Assembly (NCBI GenBank): GCA_016710385.1
Contig: JADJVX010000017.1
Span: 744,001-808,000 of the forward strand
From: Actinomycetales bacterium
Lineage (GTDB): Bacteria > Actinomycetota > Actinomycetes > Actinomycetales > Dermatophilaceae
DNA length: 64,000 nucleotides
Direction: 5' to 3'
Program-made: the position numbers and the translations under genes
The notes under the pieces: model-generated
The model's database searches: none
What the model saw: the letters and a program-made list of their open reading frames with translations, nothing else
Told to the model about the DNA's origin: nothing
Part shown: in pieces, positions 34,295 through 42,563 of the stretch
How positions within the stretch are numbered: position 1 is the first letter of the stretch
Layout: each line of letters begins with the position of its first letter

Positions 34295-35575
34295 GTGCCC
34301 GCGACCCCCGGCCCTGACGCTCCCGGCCCCGACGCTCCCGACGCCGGCTCTCCTGACGCTGACGCTCCCGACGTCGATCCGGCTCCAGATGCTGAGGCCG
34401 AGCCCGAGGACCGCCGCGAAGTCGGCCGCTGGTTCCTGCGGCGAGGGCTGGGCGCGCTCGTGGCGGACACGGCATACCACTCGACCGCGACCGTGCGAGC
34501 CGCTCCGGCCCTGGTCGTGCTCTTCCTCGTCGTGATGTTCTGGCTGGTGCCGACGCTGACCTCGACCCCCGCCGTGAGCGTGGCCATCGTCCTGGTCGCC
34601 GTGCTGCTGACCTGGGCAGGCGGCAACCTCGGACGAGGACGGCGGGCCTTCGCCCCGATCGAGCGGGTGGGGTGGCCCGAGCGGGTCGCGTTCGTCGCTG
34701 TGCCTGTGCTGGCCGTGTTGATCTCGCCGCACGAGACGGAGGTCTTCGAGGAGTTCGTCTCGACGGCCACCGAGAACCGGCTGCTCAATGCCAGTGGGAT
34801 CGCGACAATCCAGATCATCGTGTTGGCGGTGGTCATCTTCGTCGTCAACACCGGCCTGGTCTCGGTCGCGACCTTTCTCAGTCGCGAGGTGACCCGGTCC
34901 TTCCTCGCCACCAGTGCGGCCCTGGCTCGCACCCTGCCGCTGCTGCTCGGCGTCGTGTTCTTCTTCTTCTTCACCGCCGAGATGTGGCAGTCGATCGGCC
35001 GGCTGGACTCGCTGGCCTATGCCGGGGTGATCGTCGGCTTCGTCGTCATGTCGCTGCTCTTCCTGTCCAGCCGCGACCACCTCGACGTGGGGGCGCTGTC
35101 GACCTTCGCCAGCCGGGAGGAGATCGACGCGGCGCTCGCACACGGGCCGTTCCCGGGCACGGCGCGCACGGCGACTCCGGCGAGCTGCCCGCTGGACCCG
35201 GTGCAGGAGCGCAGTCTGCGGCTGATCGTCGCCATGTCTCGCCTGGTCGTGGCGGGGGTGGTCGCCCTGGCCGTGCTCGCGTTCTTCCTCGTTTTCGCGG
35301 TCGCGACGACGAACGTCGATGCCGTCAAGACCTGGAGCCAGTCCGAGCCTGATGTCATCTTCCAGTGGGCGACCTCACGGCACGCCTATGCCTTCACGTG
35401 GGAGCAGGTGCGAGTGTCGGGCTTCCTCGCGGCCTTCTCTGGGTTCTACTACGCGGTGGTGTCGGCGACCGACCCCAGTCTGCGCGAGGGGGTCCAGGAC
35501 ACCGCCGAGGACACCGTCCGCGAGGCGTGCGCCGCGCGCCTGGAGGCTCTGGCCCGCACCCGGCCGGCGGGATAG
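34295..35575 (+). CDS. integral membrane protein of unknown function
   Basis: A 426-residue protein from GTG 34295. The first 45 residues are an Asp/Pro/Ala-rich acidic segment (PDAPGPDAPDAG). About seven hydrophobic helices follow, including FLVVMFWLVPTL, VVIFVVNTGLVSVATFLS, LLLGVVFFFFFTAEMW and FSGFYYAVVSA. There is a cytosolic-looking loop after the sixth helix. I do not recognise the family. An ATG at 34247 is an alternative start but leaves only 33 bp to the divergent metG. No partner is implied by the neighbours. Confidence 0.7.
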   Translation: MPATPGPDAPGPDAPDAGSPDADAPDVDPAPDAEAEPEDRREVGRWFLRRGLGALVADTAYHSTATVRAAPALVVLFLVVMFWLVPTLTSTPAVSVAIVLVAVLLTWAGGNLGRGRRAFAPIERVGWPERVAFVAVPVLAVLISPHETEVFEEFVSTATENRLLNASGIATIQIIVLAVVIFVVNTGLVSVATFLSREVTRSFLATSAALARTLPLLLGVVFFFFFTAEMWQSIGRLDSLAYAGVIVGFVVMSLLFLSSRDHLDVGALSTFASREEIDAALAHGPFPGTARTATPASCPLDPVQERSLRLIVAMSRLVVAGVVALAVLAFFLVFAVATTNVDAVKTWSQSEPDVIFQWATSRHAYAFTWEQVRVSGFLAAFSGFYYAVVSATDPSLREGVQDTAEDTVREACAARLEALARTRPAG

Positions 35576-35580
35576 CGCGG

Positions 35581-35879
35581 GGAAACCTTCCGACCCGCCG
35601 CGTTTCCGGTCGCGGCCACGGCGCGTATGCCCGGAAACCTTCCGACCCGCCGGGTTTCCGGTCGCCGCCACGGCCCGTATGCCCGGAAACCTTCCGACCC
35701 GCCGCGTTTCCGGTCGCCGCCACGGCCCGTATGCCCGGAAACCTTCCGACCCGCCGCCTATCCGGCCGCGGCCACGGCCCGTATGCCCGGAAACCTTCCG
35801 ACCCGCCGCGTATCCGGTCGCCGCCACGGCCCGTATGCCCGGAAACCTTCCGACCCGCCGCGTTTCCGGTCGCGGCCGC
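35581..35879. repeat. 52-bp tandem repeat array, five units plus a partial sixth
   Basis: Units start at 35581, 35633, 35685, 35737, 35789 and 35841, exactly 52 bp apart; the last is cut at about 39 bp. Each begins GGAAACCTTCCGACCCGCCG and ends CGTATGCCC, with variation only in the middle. It fills the whole gap between the convergent membrane-protein and PH-domain genes. The core GGAA...TTCC can form a small stem. It is the reverse complement of the units at 40981-41372. Confidence 0.95.
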
Positions 35880-35883
35880 CTCA

Positions 35884-37407
35884 TCACCCGTCCCGGAAGT
35901 CGGACGCCTGCGGGATCAGCTCCGCCACGAGGCGATCGGCGTCGGGCGCAGGGGCGTCGAGGACGGCATACCCTTGCCGGCCGGCTGCGGTCGCGGCGAC
36001 CACCGTCGCCACCCCGGCCCGCCGCTGGAAGTAGGACTCCCGCACAACCACCCCGACGATCCCGTCGCGCTGGAGCGCGACGCGGCGCCGATAGACACTC
36101 CCCTCCTGAGTGACGAGGTAACCCTCGAGCAGGGTGTGGCCGAGGCCGGCATACCGATCGGCGGCCAGGAAGGGTGCCGTGAGCAACAGGAGGAATCCCA
36201 CTGCAGTAGCCGCCAGAGGCAGATCGAAGCGCCACTCGAGGAATCCCGCGATCGCGGCCAGGGCGACCGCAGGCAGGAGCGCCCGCACGTAGCGACGTCG
36301 GCGCGCCGCCGGGCCATGCCCGACCAGGGCAACCCGCAGCGGCTCGGGGTCGCCGAGCACTGCGACCCCGACGTCGATCGACACCTGCTGCGGCGCCGGC
36401 GGCACCAACGGGGCGACGCCGGCCCCGCCACCGGGCTCGGCGTGGCGCAGCCCGGTCGTGATCGCCGACAGGTGGGCGGCCCGGGCCAGCCGCAGCAGGA
36501 GTGGCTGGGCGAGCTCGACACCACGGATCCGCCCCTCCTCGATGCTCGTGGACCGGGTGGTGAGTAGGCCCCGCGAGGTGTGCAGGGTCCCGCCGGGGTG
36601 CCGGGTCAGCCGGAAGTCCCAATACGCGAGCACGTATGCCGTGACCGCCAGCAGCGCGACCCACACCGTGGCGGCGCTGACCAGGACGATCACGGTGATC
36701 CACACCCCCCACGCCCGGAATTGGTCGAATGCGGCCTCGATCGGCCCGGTGACGGCGCCGATGAACTGCACCGCGAAACCCCAAAGAGCCAGTGCGGTGA
36801 GCAGGCCGCTCGTGGTGAGTGGGGCATAGCGCAGCCAGCGTGGATCCAATTGCAGAAGAAGGCTCTCCGAGCCGGTCCCGACGGACGTGGGCTCAGGACC
36901 GACGAGTCCGGCGTCACTCGCGCGAATCTCCTTGCCGTGCAGCAACTCCGCTCGCAATGCGTGGGCAATCGGCGCCGCCAGGGCGTCGAGCACGATGCGC
37001 TCGCTTGGCGTTCCCGAGGCGGTGCCGATCTCGACGCGCGCCAGACCGAGCAGGCGGTGCCAGATCGGTGCCGTCACGTCGACAGTGCGCACCCGGTCGG
37101 CCGGCGTCGCGAGCAGCTTGCGGTTGAGCAGCCCGGTGCGCAGCTCGATCTGGCCGCCGGTGATCCGATAGCGGGTCGTGAACCATCTCGAGACCCCGAG
37201 GGCCACGACGGCGATGAAGGCGGCGACGTCCCACCACGGACTGCGGCCGGAGGTGCGGCCCGTCACGAAAACCGCCAGCAGCGCCGGAAATAGGCGCACC
37301 GCCTCCTGCACCGGGTGCACGAGCAGCATCCGGGCGTCCAGCCGCCGGAACTCGGGGTCGCTCACCTCCGCCGCCCGCCCTGCCGCCCGCGGAGACTCAC
37401 GTGGCAT
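35884..37407 (-). CDS. PH domain-containing membrane protein, YdbT-like
   Basis: A 507-residue protein with several hydrophobic segments and repeated bacterial PH (bPH2/DUF304) modules. One begins FTTRYRITGGQIELRTGLLNRK, one near FRLTRHPGGTLHTSRGLL, and a third near EGYLVTQEGSVYRRRVALQRDGI. Each is followed by a D(V)T or E(L)AQ strand. Function is unknown; the YdbS/YdbT pair is linked to membrane stress in Bacillus. It overlaps the stop of the small PH gene by 11 bp, so the two act as a unit. Confidence 0.85.
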   Translation of the reverse strand: MPRESPRAAGRAAEVSDPEFRRLDARMLLVHPVQEAVRLFPALLAVFVTGRTSGRSPWWDVAAFIAVVALGVSRWFTTRYRITGGQIELRTGLLNRKLLATPADRVRTVDVTAPIWHRLLGLARVEIGTASGTPSERIVLDALAAPIAHALRAELLHGKEIRASDAGLVGPEPTSVGTGSESLLLQLDPRWLRYAPLTTSGLLTALALWGFAVQFIGAVTGPIEAAFDQFRAWGVWITVIVLVSAATVWVALLAVTAYVLAYWDFRLTRHPGGTLHTSRGLLTTRSTSIEEGRIRGVELAQPLLLRLARAAHLSAITTGLRHAEPGGGAGVAPLVPPAPQQVSIDVGVAVLGDPEPLRVALVGHGPAARRRRYVRALLPAVALAAIAGFLEWRFDLPLAATAVGFLLLLTAPFLAADRYAGLGHTLLEGYLVTQEGSVYRRRVALQRDGIVGVVVRESYFQRRAGVATVVAATAAGRQGYAVLDAPAPDADRLVAELIPQASDFRDG

Positions 37408-37906
37408 CCCCGAGATCGGACACGGTGAGCTCGGTGAGCTGCTCGACGAGGCTCACCGCGAGGTCGTGGTCGAGGCCGTGGATCGCCAACGGTCCCGCCG
37501 AAGACGCCGTCGTCACCCGCACCGACGCCAGTCTCAGCACCTGGGCCACCGGCCCGCGGGTGAGGTCGACGGTCTGGATCCGCACGATCGGCGCGATCCG
37601 CCGCTCCTGGTTGAACCATCCGGTCTGGGTGTAGACGGCCTCTGGGGTCACCTCCCAGCGGTGCACCCGGTAGCGCCACTGCGGCATGACAGCCAGGTAT
37701 GCCGTGCCGAGCACCACCGTGGCAGCCACTAACCACCACTGCACCGGCCGAGGCGAGGCCGGGTCGCGCCACCACCAGATTGCCTGGGCGGCGATGAGGG
37801 GCAGCAGCGAGCCCACCCCCTCGACCAGCCACAGCCACCGGGCACGCGGCGAGACTCGATGTGTCGGCGGCCGCAATCGGTGCGCAACGGGCTCGGATTC
37901 GGTCAC
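37397..37906 (-). CDS. PH domain-containing protein, YdbS-like
   Basis: A 169-residue protein starting at GTG 37906. Two N-terminal hydrophobic helices precede a single bPH2 domain (YRVHRWEVTPEAVYTQTGWF, then RIAPIVRIQTVDLTRGPV). Longer starts would run into the divergent SRPBCC gene. It precedes the YdbT-like gene with overlap, the usual arrangement of this pair. Confidence 0.85.
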   Translation of the reverse strand: MTESEPVAHRLRPPTHRVSPRARWLWLVEGVGSLLPLIAAQAIWWWRDPASPRPVQWWLVAATVVLGTAYLAVMPQWRYRVHRWEVTPEAVYTQTGWFNQERRIAPIVRIQTVDLTRGPVAQVLRLASVRVTTASSAGPLAIHGLDHDLAVSLVEQLTELTVSDLGDAT

Positions 37907-37967
37907 GTGGTCAAGCAAACCACCCCCAAGGCACCATCGGCAGGAGCGAGGGGCCAGGATGGGGGGC

Positions 37968-38435
37968 ATGGCCGATCTGCGCGACACGACCCACATCGAC
38001 GCGCCCGCACCCCTTGTCTACGACCTCATTTCGGATCTCACCCGGATGGGCGAGTGGTCACCCGAGTGCGAGCGGGTGAGCTGGCGGGGTGGGGCGACCG
38101 AGGCCGTGAAGGGCGCTCAGTTCATCGGCTACAACCGCCGCGGGACGCTGCGCTGGATCACCTTCGGCGCGATCACGGCTGCCGAGAAGGGTCGCCACCT
38201 GGCCTTCGACGTCTTCATCGGGCCCGCCGCGATCTCGCACTGGGAATACTTCATCGTCCCTGACGACGACGGCCCGGGCTGCACCGTTGCGGAGGAGTGG
38301 ACCGACCGGCGAGGGGCGGCCTCCCGGGCCATCTCCGAGCGCATCCTCGGCGACCGTCGCGCGCACAACCGCAGCGGTATCCGCCAGACCCTCGCCGCGC
38401 TCAAACGCTCGGCCGAAGGCCAGCACCACCGCTGA
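37968..38435 (+). CDS. SRPBCC family protein
   Basis: A 155-residue START/Bet v1-like protein. DTTHIDAPAPLVYDLISDLTRMGEWSPEC is the typical first strand and helices; HLAFDVFIGPAAISHWEYF and a terminal long helix complete the fold. Members bind hydrophobic ligands or act as polyketide cyclases/dehydratases; the ligand is not predictable. ATG at 37968 follows AGGAT. It is divergent from the PH-domain operon and convergent with rsmI (12 bp gap). Confidence 0.85.
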   Translation: MADLRDTTHIDAPAPLVYDLISDLTRMGEWSPECERVSWRGGATEAVKGAQFIGYNRRGTLRWITFGAITAAEKGRHLAFDVFIGPAAISHWEYFIVPDDDGPGCTVAEEWTDRRGAASRAISERILGDRRAHNRSGIRQTLAALKRSAEGQHHR

Positions 38436-38447
38436 GCCCGCACCGGC

Positions 38448-39317
38448 TCAGCTGCCCGGCGGGCTGGGTCGACCTCGCCGGGCCACCACGGCGTCGTAGA
38501 GCGCCTTGCGGGACAGGCCAGTTCGCGCGGCCTCGGCTGCGCACACGTCTTTGAGCCGCTCGCCGGCAGCAACTCGCGCCTGTATGCCGGTGACCACCTC
38601 GTCCAGCGCGGCGGGCTGACCTGGAGGCGCGCCCGCGACGACAATGGTGATCTCACCCTTGACTCCCTCAGCCGCCCATTGCGCCAGCTGCGCCAATCCC
38701 CCGCGGCGGACCTCTTCGTAGGTCTTGGTGAGTTCACGGCATACAGCCGCGGGGCGGTCGGGCCCGAATGCCTCGGCGAGCGTCCCCAGGGACTCGGCCA
38801 GCCGGTGTGGCGCCTCGAAGAACACCATGGTGCGCGGCTCGGCGGCCAGGCCGGCCGCCACCCGGGCCCGGTCCCCCGCCTTGCGGGGCAGGAACCCCTC
38901 GAAACAGAACCGGTCCACCGGCAGGCCACTGACGGCCAAGGCCATGAGCACCGCGCTCGGCCCGGGGACGGCCGTCACCCGGATGTCGGCTGCCACCGCG
39001 GCAGCGACGAGACGGTAGCCCGGGTCGGACACCGACGGCATACCGGCATCGGTGACCAGGACGACACGCGCGCCGCCGCGCAGCAGCGCGAGGAGTTCGG
39101 CGGTTTGGGACGCCTCGTTGTGTTCGTGATAGCTGCGGATCCGGGCGGTCGGCTCGACACCGAGCGCGCTGGTGAGTCGACGCAACCGGCGAGTGTCCTC
39201 GGCCGCGATGACATCGGCGCCGAGCAACTCGTCGGCCAGGCGTGGCGCGGCGTCGCGGGAGTCGCCGATGGGTGTCGCCGCCAGCACGAGCACTCCGGCG
39301 GCGGTCATGCCGGCCAT
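38448..39317 (-). CDS. rsmI: 16S rRNA (cytidine(1402)-2'-O)-methyltransferase
   Basis: A 289-residue tetrapyrrole-methylase fold enzyme. Motifs are VLVLAATPIGDSRDAAPR (family TPIGN), AEDTRRLRRL, SYHEHNE, VVLVTDAGMPSVSDPGY, and VTAVPGPSAVLMALAVSGLP. It methylates the ribose of C1402 in the decoding centre. Start is ATG 39317 or 39308; neither has a clear ribosome-binding site. In mycobacteria rsmI neighbours the protein O-mannosyltransferase; here that gene is 3.2 kb away. Confidence 0.95.
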   Translation of the reverse strand: MAGMTAAGVLVLAATPIGDSRDAAPRLADELLGADVIAAEDTRRLRRLTSALGVEPTARIRSYHEHNEASQTAELLALLRGGARVVLVTDAGMPSVSDPGYRLVAAAVAADIRVTAVPGPSAVLMALAVSGLPVDRFCFEGFLPRKAGDRARVAAGLAAEPRTMVFFEAPHRLAESLGTLAEAFGPDRPAAVCRELTKTYEEVRRGGLAQLAQWAAEGVKGEITIVVAGAPPGQPAALDEVVTGIQARVAAGERLKDVCAAEAARTGLSRKALYDAVVARRGRPSPPGS

Positions 39318-39355
39318 TGTGGCAGGGTCGTCCACAAACCCATCGCCGCCCGGCT

Positions 39356-39988
39356 TCACGCCGAGAGGATCTCGACCGTGGTCGTCACGCTGGTCAGCGA
39401 CGGCGTGCGGGGAGTGGAGGAGAACCCGAAGCGGCACGGCGGGTCGACGGGCGCGAGCGCCCCGAGCGGTATGCCGTCGAAGGTCCCCTCCAGCGCCACG
39501 ACGCGACGGATGTCCGTGGCGCCATAGCTCTCGCGCCGCCCGTGGACAGCGGCGCCTCGGGTGCGCACCCCGCGCATGACGATTCGGGCAACTGGGTCGA
39601 TCAGGCCCGCCCAGGTCGGACTGGTCGCGAGTGGGCGTGGCACCGAGCGCAGGAGGTGACCCAACGGCATACGCGGGCCTGCCGCCAGCCGGGCCGACAG
39701 CGACGGGGACGCGATCTCCCAGGTCGCACCCCGACCTGCGCCGGTGACCTGCACGGCGAACTGCTCGATCCGCACCTCGTCGAATTCGTATGTGCTAGAG
39801 ACGAACTCGGCGATCTGATCGGTCGGAGCAAGGAGGAAACGGCGGCCGTCCGGACGTTCGACCATGGCATCGGCGAACGGCCCGAACGGCGAGTGCGGCC
39901 ATCGGCCGACGACGATGCGGATGCCGCTTGCCGATCCAACTCCGGCGATCTGGCCGTGGAACCGGTGCACCTCGCGGGGCCGGGTCAT
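39356..39988 (-). CDS. conserved hypothetical protein
   Basis: A 210-residue soluble protein from ATG 39988. It is mixed alpha/beta, with a beta-rich start (VHRFHGQIAGVGSASGIRIVVGRW) and a repeated pattern of short strands, no signal peptide and no membrane helix. I do not recognise a domain. It lies upstream of rsmI in the same direction, 38 bp away, and may be co-transcribed. Confidence 0.65.
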   Translation of the reverse strand: MTRPREVHRFHGQIAGVGSASGIRIVVGRWPHSPFGPFADAMVERPDGRRFLLAPTDQIAEFVSSTYEFDEVRIEQFAVQVTGAGRGATWEIASPSLSARLAAGPRMPLGHLLRSVPRPLATSPTWAGLIDPVARIVMRGVRTRGAAVHGRRESYGATDIRRVVALEGTFDGIPLGALAPVDPPCRFGFSSTPRTPSLTSVTTTVEILSA

Positions 39989-40013
39989 CGGCCCGCCGCC
40001 CGCGCCACCTGAC

Positions 40014-40130
40014 TCAGCATCCTGAGATCCGCTCTCGCCCGGCTGCCCGCGGGGTGAGGACCTGGTCGTGGGCCGCGTCGTCGACGGCCGTCCAGTCGGT
40101 GACGAGGGGTTTTCCGTTGTGCGGGGCCAT
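40014..40130 (-). CDS. possible small protein, 38 residues
   Basis: ATG 40130 opens MAPHNGKPLVTDWTAVDD, continues AAHDQVLTPRAAG and stops at 40014, 25 bp before the hypothetical gene. The amino-acid mix looks like a real soluble protein rather than a random high-G+C frame. It could instead be a remnant or the start of a longer gene broken by a frameshift. No ribosome-binding site stands out. Confidence 0.3.
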   Translation of the reverse strand: MAPHNGKPLVTDWTAVDDAAHDQVLTPRAAGRERISGC

Positions 40131-40154
40131 GCCGGCGATTCTCGCCCATAGGGT

Positions 40155-40931
40155 GTGGCCGTGATCGAGCGTCGGCTGTTGCACCGCGAGGTCGTCATCG
40201 TCATGGGGCTATCGCTCGGGGCGTCGGCGATCTGGTCGCTGCTGCGGATCGTCGAGCGTCTCACCCGCGAGGTCCCCCTCTCGGCACAGACCTCGGCCCT
40301 GAACACGAGCGTCACCCCTGACCGACCGTGGCTGGACCTCACCTACCAACTCGTCGGCATCGCGCTGGCGGTGGTGCCGGCGGCGCTGGGCGTGCACCTG
40401 CTGGCGACGTCCGTGCCGCCGGGACCACCCGGCATACGACCTGCGCTGCGGGGCCTCGGGCTGGACGGCAGCAGCCCGTGGCGAGACCTCGGGCGAGGGA
40501 CCCTGCTCGCCGCCGCCATCGGCATCCCCGGCCTGGGGCTGTACCTCGCCGCGCGGGCCCTCGGGGTCAACACGCAGGTCGCGGCCGCCAACCTCGGCCA
40601 GACCTGGTGGGCCGTGCCGGTGCTCATCCTGTCGGCGGTGCAGAACGGTCTGTTGGAAGAGGTGCTCGTGGTCGGCTATCTGCTGACCCGGCTCGAGCAG
40701 GCGGGGTGGAGGTGGCGCTGGGCCGTCGCGGCGTCTGCGCTGCTGCGCGGCGCCTATCACCTCTATCAGGGTTTCGGCGGCTTCGTCGGCAATGTCGTCA
40801 TGGGCATCGTCTTTGCGCTGGTATGGCGACGCACCCGCCGGGTCGGTCCCCTGGTCCTCGCGCACACCCTCATCGACGTGGCGGCCTTCCTCGGGTATGC
40901 CGTGTTGCACGGCCGGGTCAGCTGGCTCTAG
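40155..40931 (+). CDS. CPBP family intramembrane metalloprotease
   Basis: A 258-residue protein with about seven membrane helices. Motif 1 is LLEEVLVVGYL (the EE glutamates present, but the Arg of EExxxR is Val), motif 2 is RGAYHLYQG, and motif 3 is LAHTLIDV with the second histidine. Relatives process proteins in the membrane (CAAX-type) or protect against bacteriocins. The missing Arg is common in actinobacterial members. Start is GTG 40155 or 40161. It is divergent from the rsmI group. Confidence 0.85.
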   Translation: MAVIERRLLHREVVIVMGLSLGASAIWSLLRIVERLTREVPLSAQTSALNTSVTPDRPWLDLTYQLVGIALAVVPAALGVHLLATSVPPGPPGIRPALRGLGLDGSSPWRDLGRGTLLAAAIGIPGLGLYLAARALGVNTQVAAANLGQTWWAVPVLILSAVQNGLLEEVLVVGYLLTRLEQAGWRWRWAVAASALLRGAYHLYQGFGGFVGNVVMGIVFALVWRRTRRVGPLVLAHTLIDVAAFLGYAVLHGRVSWL

Positions 40932-40980
40932 CCCTGCGAGCGGTCTGGCATACGGGCCCAGGCCACGACCGGGAACACGG

Positions 40981-41372
40981 CGGGTCGGAAGGTTTCCCGG
41001 CATACCCGCCGTGCTCCCGCCGGACTTCACGGCGAGTCGGAAGGTTTCCCGGCATTCCCACGCTGACCGGCCCGGGTTTGACGGCGGGTCGGAAGGTTTC
41101 CCGGCATACCCGCCGTGCTCCCGCCGGACTTCCCGGCGAGTCGGAAGGTTTCCCGGCATACCCGCCCTGCTTCCGCCGGACTTCACGGCGAGTCGGAAGG
41201 TTTCCCGGCATACCCACCGTGCTCCCGCCGGACTTCCCGGCGAGTCGGAAGGTTTCCCCGGCATACCCGCCCTGCTTCTGCCGGACTTGACGGCGAGTCG
41301 GAAGGTTTCCCGGCATACCCGCCGTGCTTCCGCCGGACTTCACGGCGAGTCGGAAGGTTTCCCGGCACTCCT
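40981..41372. repeat. 52-bp tandem repeat array, eight units
   Basis: GTCGGAAGGTTTCC begins at 40984, 41036, 41088, 41140, 41192, 41244, 41297 and 41349, that is 52 bp apart with one 53-bp step caused by an extra C. Most units continue with CGGCATACCCGCC and a G+C-rich half that varies slightly; unit 2 has a divergent second half. It lies in the convergent gap between the CPBP and cation-efflux genes and is the same family as 35581-35879 in opposite orientation. Confidence 0.95.
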
Positions 41373-41407
41373 GCCCAGGCTGTCGGCGGCCAGCCCTCGT
41401 GGCTGAC

Positions 41408-42355
41408 CTACGCGACTGGCGGGACTGGTGCCACTGACCCCTCGGCCGGGGGGACGGCGTGGTCGAGCAGGTCGGCTTCGTAGGAGCGCGGGTCCTCGAT
41501 GGGCTCGAGGTGAGTGTCGATGACGATGTGCTCGAACTCGCGACGGAAGGCGTCCTCGACCTCCTCGAGCACGTCATGCCCCTGTTGCACCGTCCAGTGC
41601 CCGGGGACCAACACGTGCATCGCAACGTGGTTCTGGTGTCCCGACACCCGACCGCGCACCCCGTGGAAGTGCACCTCCTCAGTGGTGTGGGCATCGATGA
41701 TCGCCTGGATCTGGGCCTGACACTCGGGGCTCGGCGCGGCATCCATGAGGCCGTCTACGGATTCGCGCACGAGGTGCCAGCCGGTCCAGATGATGTTGCA
41801 GCCGACGAGGAAGGCGATGATCGGGTCGAGCCGCAGCCAGCCGGTCAGCGCGACGAGCAGCACCCCGACGACGACGCCCGCCGAGGTCCACACGTCGGTG
41901 AGCAAATGCTTGCCATCAGCGGTCAGGGTGATCGAGTTGTGCTTGCGCCCGGCCCGCATGAGCACGAACGCCACGGCCCCGTTGAGCGCCGAGGCGACGA
42001 CCGAGATCCCGAGGCCGAGCCCGACCTTCTCCAGCGGCTCCGGCGCGAGGAACCGCTGCACCGAGCTGTAGATGATGAAGGTCGCGGCGACGAAGATCAT
42101 GACCCCCTCGACCGCTGCCGAGAAGTACTCCGCCTTGCTGTGCCCGAACTGGTGCTCGGCGTCGGCGGGTTTGGCCGCCACGTGCAGCGCGATGAGCGCG
42201 ACGAACGCCGCCACGAGATTGACCACCGATTCGGCGGCATCCGAGAGCAGGCCCACCGACCCGGTCACGAGATACGCCCCGGACTTGAGGGCGATCGTGC
42301 AGACGGCTGCCGCGATGGACAGCCAGGCGAAACGGGTGAGGTTCTCACGGGGCAT
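41408..42355 (-). CDS. cation diffusion facilitator family transporter
   Basis: A 315-residue CDF transporter with six membrane helices. The metal-site motifs are SDAAESVVN (helix 2) and DGKHLLTDVWTS (helix 5), with GHSKAEYFSAAVEG in the loop. A cytoplasmic C-terminal domain (HFHGVRGRVSGHQNHVAMHV) completes it. It exports zinc, iron or manganese in exchange for protons. ATG 42355 overlaps no gene; frame upstream is open but lacks family sequence. It is divergent from the O-mannosyltransferase gene. Confidence 0.93.
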   Translation of the reverse strand: MPRENLTRFAWLSIAAAVCTIALKSGAYLVTGSVGLLSDAAESVVNLVAAFVALIALHVAAKPADAEHQFGHSKAEYFSAAVEGVMIFVAATFIIYSSVQRFLAPEPLEKVGLGLGISVVASALNGAVAFVLMRAGRKHNSITLTADGKHLLTDVWTSAGVVVGVLLVALTGWLRLDPIIAFLVGCNIIWTGWHLVRESVDGLMDAAPSPECQAQIQAIIDAHTTEEVHFHGVRGRVSGHQNHVAMHVLVPGHWTVQQGHDVLEEVEDAFRREFEHIVIDTHLEPIEDPRSYEADLLDHAVPPAEGSVAPVPPVA

Positions 42356-42563
42356 ACCCGCGAGTGTGCCCCGGTATGCCGTCCGCTCGCCAGCAAGGAA
42401 AGGCTCACCAACCCGCCGGGCGGAGTGCGGGAGGCAGACCCAGGCGACCGGCCTACGATGGCGGCCATGCCCCTCACCGCGCGCCTCCCCGGCGCGCCCG
42501 GCGCCCCCTGCGCAGGCGGTCACAGCCCGCGAGGCTCTCGTCGACACGTTGCGCGGTCGCCTC

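Noticed and set aside
40981..41372. CRISPR array
   Set aside because: A conserved part of about 24 bp alternates with a part of about 28 bp, but the supposed spacers are near-copies of each other, many cores vary, and no cas gene is present.
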